64,000 nt of DNA from Flavobacterium algicola (GTDB taxonomy: Bacteria > Bacteroidota > Bacteroidia > Flavobacteriales > Flavobacteriaceae). The stretch's first letter is position 1; the number at the start of each line of letters is the position of its first letter. The DNA is taken from positions 160,780 through 224,779 of the forward strand of contig NZ_JAJTUT010000005.1 in NCBI RefSeq assembly GCF_022399565.1. The letters are read 5' to 3'. Below, piece after piece: positions 26,234 through 34,379 of this stretch. A program made the translations under genes and the position numbers. The notes beneath the pieces are model-generated. The model worked only from the letters and a program-made list of their open reading frames with translations, was not told the origin of the DNA and searched no databases.

Positions 26234-26372
26234 GGGCGTGCCACCAATACAAAATGCTACTACAGCAATCGCTCAGCATTTTGTATTGCTGTCGAGCTAT
26301 CCATTACAAGTCCTCAACAAGTTCCGCTATAGCTGCACTTGTCTGCGGGCTTTTCACTTTTATCTCTCACGC
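26234..26372 (-). repeat. dispersed structured element, type B copy 2
   Basis: The closing stem is GCGTG (26236-26240) with CACGC (26368-26372). Inside is a perfect 14-bp hairpin, CAATACAAAATGCT (26245-26258) with AGCATTTTGTATTG (26275-26288). Two 19-base blocks match the element at 6940: AGCTATCCATTACAAGTCC (26295-26313) and CGGGCTTTTCACTTTTATC (26346-26364). Read on the minus strand its 5' end (GCGTGAGAGAT) resembles the 5' end of the adjacent type A element (GCGTGAAGGAT), so the two classes are probably related and lie head to head here. Confidence 0.6.
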
Positions 26373-26459
26373 AAAACGGCATGAGAAAATAGTAACATAT
26401 TATTTTGAATTGACCAATTGAGTACTTTTAATTTTCTTATATAATCGACATGCTTAACT

Positions 26460-26571
26460 GCGTGAAGGATTGCAGTGAAAATCCTCTTTTAGGGCTTTTT
26501 CTGCCCCAAAAAAGATTGTAACGGAAAGCCTGACCCGTCCCGAAGTTTCGGGATTACGGAGGGGCACGCCC
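26460..26571 (+). ncRNA. candidate Flavo-1-like structured RNA, copy 1
   Basis: A multi-stem element closed by GCGTG (26460-26464) with CACGC (26565-26569). Inner stems are GGAT/ATCC (26467-26484), CTTTT-GGGC with GCCC-AAAAAG (about 26485-26514) and an extended stem containing TCCCGAAGTTTCGGGA. The junction AAAGATTGTAACGGAAAGCC (26511-26530) recurs in the copies at 54331 and 56418. It resembles the Flavo-1 RNA described from Flavobacteria by comparative genomics; that identification is from memory of the class, not from a search. Orientation is inferred. Confidence 0.5.
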
Positions 26572-26605
26572 ACAAAAAAAAACACTTTCATATACCGAAA
26601 TACTA

Positions 26606-26637
26606 TTTGAGCACCACCAAAAGAAGTTGTACTTTTG
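26606..26637 (+). promoter_or_regulatory. promoter of folC
   Basis: TTTG at 26606-26609 and TACTTTTG at 26630-26637 are separated by 20 bases, an excellent match to the Bacteroidota -33/-7 promoter. It overlaps a TTG codon at 26635, which therefore cannot be the translation start. Confidence 0.7.
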
Positions 26638-26655
26638 GATTCAAAATTACAATCG

Positions 26656-27876
26656 ATGAATTACCAAGAAACTACTACATGGATGTTCAACCAGTTGCCC
26701 ATGTACCAAACGCAAGGCGCAACAGCATATAAGGAAGATTTACAAAACACAATCGAACTTATTGAACATCTCGACAACCCGCATCATCAATTAAAATGCA
26801 TACATGTAGCAGGAACCAATGGTAAAGGATCTACCTCACACATGCTAGCCTCTATTTTGCAAGAGGCTGGATATAAAGTCGGACTTTATACGTCACCTCA
26901 TCTCAGAGATTATCGTGAAAGAATCAAAATTAACGGTCAAGAAATCAGCGAAGACTTTATTTGCAAATTTATTGCCAAGAACAAACCGTTTTTTGAGAGT
27001 CACGATATTAGTTTTTTTGAAATGAGCGTTGGCCTCGCTTTCGAATATTTCTCCGTGGAGCAGGTCGATTTTGCCATTATAGAAGTAGGAATGGGTGGCC
27101 GACTAGACGCTACCAATATTATAACTCCCCTGATCTCGGTAATTACTAATATAGGATTAGACCACACTCAATTCCTAGGCAATACCTTAACATCAGTCGC
27201 AACAGAAAAAGCTGGAATAATAAAACCAAACATTCCTGTAGTAATTGGCGAATATACTGCCGAGACAAAACCCGTTTTTATCAGTAAAGCCACCGATTGC
27301 AAGTCAAAAATATACTTTGCTTCAGAAAATATAAAAGACACCTACCCTTCTGATTTATTAGGTGATTACCAATTACACAACAAAAAAACAGTATTGCAAA
27401 CCATTTCTGTTTTAAACGAGATGAATGTACTGAGTACAACGATAGAGAACTGTAAAGTTGGCTTGGCAAATGTAGTTCCCAATACTGGTTTATTAGGGAG
27501 ATGGCAACAAATTGGTGAGCATCCTAAAACTATTTGCGACACCGCACATAATAAAGAAGGACTGACAATCGTATTTGACCAAATCAAAAAAGAAAATTAT
27601 AATAATCTTCATATTGTTTTTGGCGTTGTAAATGATAAAAACCTAGACGCAATACTCCCACTGCTACCAAAAAAAGCAAAATATTATTTTGCTAGACCAA
27701 ATAACCCAAGAGGTCTCGATGTTACAATTCTACATCAAAAAGCAGTAGAAATGGGCCTAAACGGAGACGCATATAGTTCTATCACAGAGGCTTACCAAAC
27801 AGTACAAATAGCAGCACAAACCAATGATTTTATCTACGTTGGCGGCAGCACATTTGTGGTTGCAGAAATAATTTAA
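26656..27876 (+). CDS. folC: folylpolyglutamate synthase / dihydrofolate synthase
   Basis: A 406-residue Mur-ligase-family enzyme that adds glutamate to folates (and usually to dihydropteroate). The P-loop is in HVAGTNGKGSTSHM, followed by YTSPHLRDYRERIKINGQ, FFEMSVGLAFEYF, AIIEVGMGGRLDATN and ITNIGLDHTQFLG, all FolC hallmarks. The C-terminal ligase domain includes CDTAHNKEG. The open frame extends upstream to a TTG at 26635, but that codon lies in the -7 element of the promoter, so the ATG at 26656 is chosen; the leader is then about 15 bases. No terminator hairpin is seen; the tRNA-Val promoter follows directly. Confidence 0.93.
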   Translation: MNYQETTTWMFNQLPMYQTQGATAYKEDLQNTIELIEHLDNPHHQLKCIHVAGTNGKGSTSHMLASILQEAGYKVGLYTSPHLRDYRERIKINGQEISEDFICKFIAKNKPFFESHDISFFEMSVGLAFEYFSVEQVDFAIIEVGMGGRLDATNIITPLISVITNIGLDHTQFLGNTLTSVATEKAGIIKPNIPVVIGEYTAETKPVFISKATDCKSKIYFASENIKDTYPSDLLGDYQLHNKKTVLQTISVLNEMNVLSTTIENCKVGLANVVPNTGLLGRWQQIGEHPKTICDTAHNKEGLTIVFDQIKKENYNNLHIVFGVVNDKNLDAILPLLPKKAKYYFARPNNPRGLDVTILHQKAVEMGLNGDAYSSITEAYQTVQIAAQTNDFIYVGGSTFVVAEII

Positions 27877-27895
27877 TTTTTTTTTCATTTTATAG

Positions 27896-27925
27896 TTGCA
27901 CATTCAAAAAAGAGTCTTATATTTG
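27896..27925 (+). promoter_or_regulatory. promoter of tRNA-Val
   Basis: TTG at 27896-27898 and TATATTTG at 27918-27925 are 19 bases apart, a near-consensus promoter ending 38 bases before the tRNA. Confidence 0.7.
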
Positions 27926-27963
27926 CACTCGCAATCACAAAATGATAGCAACCTAGTAAAATA

Positions 27964-28038
27964 GGGCGATTAGCTCAGCTGGTTCAGAGCACCTCGTTTA
28001 CACCGAGGGGGTCGGGGGTTCGAACCCCTCATCGCCCA
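27964..28038 (+). tRNA. tRNA-Val (anticodon TAC)
   Basis: A complete cloverleaf: acceptor stem GGGCGAT/ATCGCCC, D arm GCTC...GAGC with the GGTT loop, anticodon stem CCTCG/CGAGG around TTTACAC (anticodon TAC, reads GUA), and T arm GGGGG-TTCGAAC-CCCTC with one offset pair. The discriminator base is A. CCA is not encoded, as usual in this phylum. It has its own promoter and a hairpin terminator, so it is an independent single-tRNA unit. Confidence 0.97.
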
Positions 28039-28046
28039 CAGATTTA

Positions 28047-28083
28047 AAAACTCCAAAGTCATTTGATTTTGGAGTTTTTTTTT
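28047..28083 (+). terminator. terminator of tRNA-Val
   Basis: AAAACTCCAAA and the TTTTGGAG half form a stem of about ten pairs followed by nine or more T residues. Confidence 0.9.
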
Positions 28084-28240
28084 GTTTTATCTCCACTAAA
28101 GGAAATTCCAGATATCACCAAAATTCCAATAAGATGTCTCTTCATTATAAATTTAATTTATGAGCAACACAATTTCTTTTTTATGCTAATTATTGATTTT
28201 GTAGTTTTACGAAACATAATATCACGGTACTCATTATTTT

Positions 28241-31018
28241 ATGAAACTTAAACTCTTCCACATATTACTATATTCCTTTCTATTTTTATTTTTTAATAAA
28301 AGTATGATAGGCCAAGAATTACCACCAATTCAGACCTTTACTGCTGTAGATTATAATGGAGAAAATCAAAATTGGATGATTTCTCAATCAAGCGATAAAG
28401 TTATTTACGTTGGGAATAATGAAGGCCTTTTAGAGTACAATGGTGCAAAATGGAAACTTTATCCATCGCCAAATAGTACTATAATTAGAGCGGTTAATGC
28501 AGTAGGAAAAAAGATTTATACGGGCTGCTACATGGAATTTGGCTTATGGGAGCGAGACGGATTTGGTCTATTAAAATACAAATCGTTAGTTTCCAAATTT
28601 AAAGTCCCCATGATTGAAGATGAACATATTTGGAACATTCTTACTTATGACGAATGGATATTGTTTCAATCATTTAATAGAATCTATTTTTATAATTCTA
28701 CCACCGGCGCTACTAAGATTATTAATTCAAAAAATGGAATTTCGAGAATTTTTAATATTGATAACACAATTTACTACCATGTTGATAAGGAAGGGATTTA
28801 TAAAATTGAAGCTGGCAAACCAAAATTAGTCGTCAACAATACTTTATTTGAAAATGATAAAGTAGTTAGCATGTTTCATCTATCAAATGGAGTGCTTATC
28901 TTAACAAAGAGCCAAGGTTTTTATACATTAATTAATGGAAAAATAACAGCTTGGAATGTATCTTCAAACCAAGCTCTAAAAAAAATGAGCGTATTTAATA
29001 GTATTCAGCTTAAAGACAAAAGCTATTTTATTGGTACGATTAAAAACGGAGTCATACACTTAACAAAAGAAGGAGCCATAAAATATGAATTAAATAGAAG
29101 CAATGGTCTGAATAACAATACTGCCTTATGCTTGTATGAAGACATAGATAATAATGTATGGGCAGGACTCGACAATGGTATTAACTGTATTAATGTAAAA
29201 TCGCCCATCAAGGTTTTTAATGATGATGAAGGGAAAATTGGTACAGTGTATGCTTCTGTTTTTTATCATGGAAATCTATACTTAGGGACAAATCAAGGGC
29301 TATTTTATAAAAAAGCAAATACACAAGAACCTTTTAAATATATTACAGGGACGGCGGGACAGGTATGGTGTCTGTATTTGTATCAGGACGAATTGTTGTG
29401 TGGCCATCATTCTGGAACATTCGTAATCGATAATCAAAAAGCTACCTTGATATCCAACGTACCTGGTACATGGGGGTTTAGAATGATCCCAAATGCAGAT
29501 AACATTTTAATACAAGGAAATTACAAAGGGCTTAATGTATTGACAAAAGAAAAAGGAAATTGGAAACTTAGAAATAAAATTAACGGATTTGACAATTCCG
29601 CACGATATTTTGAAATTACAAATTCTAATGAAATCTGGGTAAGCCATGGATATAAAGGGCTTTTTCGACTTAAAATAAATAAAGATTTTACCCAGGTCAC
29701 AAATGTTTTTATTGACCCGAATGCTCCAATTGATAAAAATTCGAGTCTTATTAAGTATAAAAATCAAATTTTATATGCCTACAATGGCGGAATTCTTGCC
29801 TTTGATAATAAAAAACATGTTTTTGCAAAAGACACCGTTCTAAGTAGACTTATCACTCAATCTGAATATACATCTGGTAAACTGGTTGTCGATGACACCG
29901 AAAAGCTTTGGGCATTTTCCAACGATAATATTAGTTATGTTGATGTGAATGATTTGACAAATGATTTAAAAACAAATGATATTGCCATCTCGCATCCATT
30001 AAGAAAAGGGCAGGTTGGCTATGAAAATATTTCGCATCTCGCCAACAGCACTTACTTAATCGGTATAACGGACGGGTATCTTACTATTGATATTTCTCAA
30101 ATAAACAAAAACAATAATTATCAATTAATTCTTAATTCAATTGATGTTAAATCGTTGGAAAGAAATTCTAATGTTGAAGTTCAAAAATTTGGTGAATTTG
30201 AATACGAAAATAATTCAGTTACCTTTAACTACAGTGTTCCCGCTTATAATAAATACAAAGAAGTCCAATATCAATATCAATTAAAAGGAAGACAAGACCA
30301 GTGGAGTGAATGGAATAGTAAATCTGAACTCACATTTGAAAACTTGCCCTTTGGTTCGTACATCTTATACGTGCGAGCAAAGATTGGCAATAAATTATCG
30401 GCCAATACGATTAAGTATCAGTTTAAAATTAATAGGCCTTGGTTTATATCCAATACAGCAATCTTCATTTATTTTTTATTTTTAGTCGGATTTTCATTGA
30501 TGATGCACAAAATTTATAAAAAACATTATAAAAAGCTACATGCACGCAAACAATTGGAGAATGAGCAATTGATAACGCGCATTAAAAATGAGCAACTAAA
30601 TCAGGACATAGAAAGTAAAAACAGGGAACTTGCTATATCGACAATGAGCATCATTAAAAAGAATGAAGTTTTAAATAGCATTCAGAAAGAGCTAAAGAAA
30701 AGTAAAAACCAAGACAATGATACTACCTTAAAATTAATTGATAACAATTTAAATGACAGTAAGGATTGGTCCTTTTTTGAAAAAGCTTTTAACAATGCAG
30801 ATAAAGATTTTCTTGACAAAGTAAAACAGTCTCATCCCGATTTATCACCGAATGATTTACGTTTTTGCGCCTACCTTCGTCTTAACTTATCATCAAAAGA
30901 GATAGCACCATTATTAAATATTTCGATCAAAAGTGTCGAGACGAAGCGATACAGATTAAGAAAGAAATTGGGATTGGAACATGATAGTAGCCTAGTTAAC
31001 TATATCTTAAACTTCTAG
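28241..31018 (+). CDS. periplasmic sensor with YYY domain and LuxR-type DNA-binding domain
   Basis: A 925-residue one-component sensor-regulator. A signal peptide (about 1-24, ending SMIGQE) leads into repeated propeller blades of the Reg_prop type (for example NVWAGLDNGINCINV). A Y_Y_Y-like Ig domain (about 655-730, YQYQLKGRQDQWSEWNSKSE), a membrane helix (about 738-757), a coiled coil and a C-terminal LuxR/GerE helix-turn-helix (LSPNDLRFCAYLRLNLSSKE, then SVETKRYRLRKKLGL) complete it. It resembles hybrid two-component sensors of polysaccharide loci but has no kinase or receiver domains, so binding of a glycan in the periplasm would act directly on the DNA-binding end. It precedes susC in the same direction and probably controls it through the motif at 31040-31062. 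Confidence 0.85.
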   Translation: MKLKLFHILLYSFLFLFFNKSMIGQELPPIQTFTAVDYNGENQNWMISQSSDKVIYVGNNEGLLEYNGAKWKLYPSPNSTIIRAVNAVGKKIYTGCYMEFGLWERDGFGLLKYKSLVSKFKVPMIEDEHIWNILTYDEWILFQSFNRIYFYNSTTGATKIINSKNGISRIFNIDNTIYYHVDKEGIYKIEAGKPKLVVNNTLFENDKVVSMFHLSNGVLILTKSQGFYTLINGKITAWNVSSNQALKKMSVFNSIQLKDKSYFIGTIKNGVIHLTKEGAIKYELNRSNGLNNNTALCLYEDIDNNVWAGLDNGINCINVKSPIKVFNDDEGKIGTVYASVFYHGNLYLGTNQGLFYKKANTQEPFKYITGTAGQVWCLYLYQDELLCGHHSGTFVIDNQKATLISNVPGTWGFRMIPNADNILIQGNYKGLNVLTKEKGNWKLRNKINGFDNSARYFEITNSNEIWVSHGYKGLFRLKINKDFTQVTNVFIDPNAPIDKNSSLIKYKNQILYAYNGGILAFDNKKHVFAKDTVLSRLITQSEYTSGKLVVDDTEKLWAFSNDNISYVDVNDLTNDLKTNDIAISHPLRKGQVGYENISHLANSTYLIGITDGYLTIDISQINKNNNYQLILNSIDVKSLERNSNVEVQKFGEFEYENNSVTFNYSVPAYNKYKEVQYQYQLKGRQDQWSEWNSKSELTFENLPFGSYILYVRAKIGNKLSANTIKYQFKINRPWFISNTAIFIYFLFLVGFSLMMHKIYKKHYKKLHARKQLENEQLITRIKNEQLNQDIESKNRELAISTMSIIKKNEVLNSIQKELKKSKNQDNDTTLKLIDNNLNDSKDWSFFEKAFNNADKDFLDKVKQSHPDLSPNDLRFCAYLRLNLSSKEIAPLLNISIKSVETKRYRLRKKLGLEHDSSLVNYILNF

Positions 31019-31039
31019 TAACACTACAAGGCCAAAATT

Positions 31040-31062
31040 TACCACGACATTACCACGACAGC
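31040..31062. promoter_or_regulatory. tandem ACCACG motif, candidate regulator-binding site
   Basis: ACCACGAC occurs at 31041 and 31052, exactly 11 bases apart, with ATT between. The 23-base block parallels 22297-22319. It begins 22 bases after the regulator stop and ends 250 bases before the susC start. Confidence 0.5.
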
Positions 31063-31095
31063 GGCCCGAAACTCAATGTTCTCGGGCTGTTTCGT
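31060..31095 (+). terminator. terminator-like hairpin after the sensor-regulator gene
   Basis: CGGCCCGA and TCGGGCTG pair over 8 bases with one G-T, with a 14-base loop and a short T-rich end. It touches the tandem ACCACG motif. Confidence 0.5.
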
Positions 31096-31282
31096 TAAAA
31101 AAAATTTAAATTCTAAATTTTCAATGACTTTGAGGGCTGCGCCCTGATTATTAAATCGTTTTCCCTTGTAAATATTACGATGTTTGTTTTTTGTCGTGAC
31201 TGATTTTACGAAATTGTTAATTTTTGGGTCTAAGTTTACATATACTTAATTTTAAAATAAATCATAAAATAAAGTGGAACTA

Positions 31283-31290
31283 TACTTTTG
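31283..31290 (+). promoter_or_regulatory. candidate -7 element for susC
   Basis: TACTTTTG fits TAnnTTTG and lies 22 bases before the ATG. No -33 TTG is found at normal spacing, which suits an activator-dependent promoter. Confidence 0.45.
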
Positions 31291-31312
31291 AACCAAACAA
31301 AAACAAATACAA

Positions 31313-34300
31313 ATGAAACTAAAACGACATTACCACAAAACTAAAATGCTACTTTCTATTTTGTTAGTATTATTTTCTTTAACAATGCAATCACAGAATC
31401 AGAAAACAATATCAGGAACCGTTTTATCATCTTCTGATACCATGCCGCTTCCGGGTGCTTCTGTTTCGGTAAACGGATCATTAAATGGAACCTCAACCGA
31501 CTTTAATGGAAACTTCTCCATAACGGTTGCTCAAAATGTAAATTCATTAATGGTATCCTATATCGGTTTTAAAACCAAAGAGGTTGCCATAGGAACCAAT
31601 ACTAAATTGACTATTACATTGCTGGAGGATTCAAATTCGCTAGAAGAAGTAATCGTTGTGGGTTACGGAACTCAAAGAAGAAGTGATTTAGTAAATGCAG
31701 TAGGCACCGCAGATTTGAGCAAAGCATTATTATCACCTACATCTGACGTGACTGAAATGCTACGTGGACGTATCGCAGGTTTACAAGTTCAAGTAGGTGG
31801 AGGATCATTAAGACCAGGAGGAACTTCTGAGGTAATCTTTAGAGGAAATAGTTCTATCGAAGGAAACACAAGTGCTGTTTATGTAGTTGATGGTATCATA
31901 AGAGATGGTGGTATTGAGGATATTAATGGAGATGACATTAAGTCAATTGAAGTTTTGAAGGATGCTTCTGCTCAAGCAATTTATGGTTCCAGAGGAGCGA
32001 ACGGGGTTATTCTCGTTACCACTAAAAGAGGTACCGACGGAAAAGTTACTGTTTCATATCATGGATACACGACTACCAAATCAATCGAACGCAACTTTGA
32101 TGTGTATTCAGGCCAAGAGTTTGCACAGTTGCGTAGGGAAGCGATTCGATCAAATACTGCAAATGATAGCTATCCGGATGACAATGTAGCTTTTTCTGCT
32201 ATTGAACTTGACAATATTGCTAATAATAAGTTTGTAGACTGGGAGCAAGAATTGCTTAGAAAAGGATTAATTAACAGCCAGACCGTAACGATAAGTAGTG
32301 GTAACGAAATGACAAAAGTATACGGAAGTATCAACTATTTTAAAGAAGACGGAATTATCCCTACCTCTAGTTACAATAGAAAAAATTTGAGATTAAACGT
32401 TGATCAAAAAATAAGTAGTAAGTTCTCTGTCAACTTTGACTTAAATTTACTTGATGACGACATTGAAAGAGCAGCCAATATAGACGTGATCACATTTTCT
32501 CCATTGGGAAATGCCTATAATGAAGACGGAAGCATTACTCGATATCCAAGTGGTGAAGAGTTAAGCGCTACAAATCCATTGTGGAACTTAAGAGAACAAA
32601 CTAATGATGAAAAAGGCAATGACTATGTTATTAATGTAACTCCTACATGGCAAATCACAAAGGATTTACAATACCAATTAAAAACGAATCTTACTCGCAA
32701 AAATTCTGAACGAGGACAATATCTATCTTCGTTAAGTTCTTCAGGTGCCACGGCTGGAGGTATTGCACGAATTGACAATAAATTGAACGAATCTTATTTA
32801 GTCGAAAACATTTTAACCTACGATAAGGTGATAAATGCAGATCATAAATTTGATATCACTGCAGTTCAATCTTCGCAGGAAGATAAATATTCAAGAACTT
32901 TTACGCAAGGCACAGGATTCCCAAATGAAAGCCTAGGTTATAACGGAATTACAAATGCCATTGGGAATGTCACCGTATTACGAGAACAAACGACTAAAAA
33001 ATATGCCTCATTTATGGGAAGGCTTCGCTATACTATGATGGACAAATATTTATTTTCAGCTACTTATCGCGCAGATGGAGCTTCGGTAAATGCAGAAGGA
33101 AACAAATGGGCTCAAAATCCTGCAGCTTCCTTTGCATGGAAAATGAATAACGAAAACTTCTTAAAAAACAGTAATGCTGTTGACGAGTTAAAATTAAGAG
33201 CCAGTTATGGTGCATTGGTAAACGGAATTAAACAACCTTATACTTCGCTATTTACAGCAGATGGTCAAAATTATATCTTTGATGAGGAAACAGCATCTGG
33301 CTACTCCCCTTCTGTGATATTGCCCAATACCAATTTGAAGTTTGAAAAAATTACAACCCTGAACGTAGGAGTTGATTTTTCATTTTTTAAAAGAGTATTA
33401 ACAGGTACAGTTGAGTATTATGATGCTAGAACTACTAATTTGCTATTAAAAAGAGGAGTGCCGTCAACCACTGGATACACTTATACTTACTTCAATGCTG
33501 GTGAACTTCAAAACAAAGGATTTGAAGTAAGTTTAACAGCAAATCTTATCAATACGAAGGACTTTAAGTGGTCTGTCGCTACTAACTGGTCTAATAATCA
33601 AAACAAATTACTTAATCTTTACGCTGATGGAGACGGTAATGCTATTACACAAGATGATGCTTATAATTACTATGTAGGACAACCAACAGGAGTTATTAGA
33701 CAATATCAATTTGACGGTATTTATCAAGTAGGCGATGATTTTGCAAATGCACCACAAGCCAATACTGAATCTACAATTACACAAACCAACTTAAGAGCGG
33801 GTGATATTAGAATAAAAGATACCAATGGAGATGGGAAAATCACACAAGATGATAGGGTTTTTACAGATCCTAACCCCGATTGGTATGGTTCTTTGTCTAC
33901 TAACCTATCGTATAAAGGACTGGATTTATTTGTAGACTTTTATGCGGTAGAAGGAGCAACCAAAGTGAATCCGTTCTTATCTGATTATAATAATGGAGGA
34001 ACCTTATCGAGTAAACTTAATGGCGTAAAAGTACCTTATTATACACCAGAAAATCCTTCTACGACATTCCCAAGAGCTAGCTATGATTCTACTCCACAAT
34101 ATTTAAACGCATTGGCAGTCAAAGACGCTTCTTATGTAAGATTAAGAACTGTAAGTTTAGGTTATACCTTTCCTGAAGCCATCACAAGTAGATTTAATGT
34201 ATCACAACTTAGATTTTATGTAACAGCAACTAATTTATTTACCAAAACAGATTATATAGGTTATAGTCCAGAAGTAAACATAAGAGATACCTATTCTAGC

Positions 34301-34360
34301 GCAGACACTGGATATCCTGACACCCAAAATTTCACATTTGGAGTAAAACTTAGTTTGTAA
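31313..34360 (+). CDS. susC: SusC-type TonB-linked outer membrane transporter
   Basis: A 1015-residue SusC/RagA transporter that imports oligosaccharides held by its SusD lid. A signal peptide (about 1-28, ending MQSQ) precedes a carboxypeptidase-like domain (ISGTVLSSSD at its start), the family motif LEEVIVVGYGTQ at about residue 112, a plug domain (LRGRIAGLQV, AIYGSRGANGVILVTTK) and a large barrel ending in FTFGVKLSL. A calcium-like stretch DTNGDGKITQDDR appears late in the barrel, common in the family. The susD gene starts 19 bases after the stop. The substrate is inferred from the GH16 and GH3 genes downstream to be a beta-glucan. Confidence 0.95.
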   Translation: MKLKRHYHKTKMLLSILLVLFSLTMQSQNQKTISGTVLSSSDTMPLPGASVSVNGSLNGTSTDFNGNFSITVAQNVNSLMVSYIGFKTKEVAIGTNTKLTITLLEDSNSLEEVIVVGYGTQRRSDLVNAVGTADLSKALLSPTSDVTEMLRGRIAGLQVQVGGGSLRPGGTSEVIFRGNSSIEGNTSAVYVVDGIIRDGGIEDINGDDIKSIEVLKDASAQAIYGSRGANGVILVTTKRGTDGKVTVSYHGYTTTKSIERNFDVYSGQEFAQLRREAIRSNTANDSYPDDNVAFSAIELDNIANNKFVDWEQELLRKGLINSQTVTISSGNEMTKVYGSINYFKEDGIIPTSSYNRKNLRLNVDQKISSKFSVNFDLNLLDDDIERAANIDVITFSPLGNAYNEDGSITRYPSGEELSATNPLWNLREQTNDEKGNDYVINVTPTWQITKDLQYQLKTNLTRKNSERGQYLSSLSSSGATAGGIARIDNKLNESYLVENILTYDKVINADHKFDITAVQSSQEDKYSRTFTQGTGFPNESLGYNGITNAIGNVTVLREQTTKKYASFMGRLRYTMMDKYLFSATYRADGASVNAEGNKWAQNPAASFAWKMNNENFLKNSNAVDELKLRASYGALVNGIKQPYTSLFTADGQNYIFDEETASGYSPSVILPNTNLKFEKITTLNVGVDFSFFKRVLTGTVEYYDARTTNLLLKRGVPSTTGYTYTYFNAGELQNKGFEVSLTANLINTKDFKWSVATNWSNNQNKLLNLYADGDGNAITQDDAYNYYVGQPTGVIRQYQFDGIYQVGDDFANAPQANTESTITQTNLRAGDIRIKDTNGDGKITQDDRVFTDPNPDWYGSLSTNLSYKGLDLFVDFYAVEGATKVNPFLSDYNNGGTLSSKLNGVKVPYYTPENPSTTFPRASYDSTPQYLNALAVKDASYVRLRTVSLGYTFPEAITSRFNVSQLRFYVTATNLFTKTDYIGYSPEVNIRDTYSSADTGYPDTQNFTFGVKLSL

Positions 34361-34379
34361 TTTAAAATATAAAGACATC

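Larger units (their letters stand above)
26217..26655. other. tonB-folC intergenic region holding two structured elements and a promoter
   Basis: This 439-base gap holds a type B element (26234-26372), a type A element (26460-26571) in the opposite orientation, and the folC promoter (26606-26637). Together these account for most of the sequence; there is no open frame of note. Confidence 0.6.

Noticed and set aside
28063..28251. 62-codon open frame after tRNA-Val
   Set aside because: It begins in the tRNA terminator hairpin and T run and ends over the start of the sensor-regulator gene; no protein features.
31130..31160. AGGGC-TGC-GCCCT hairpin upstream of susC
   Set aside because: A 5-bp stem with a 3-base loop and no T run; too weak to call a terminator.
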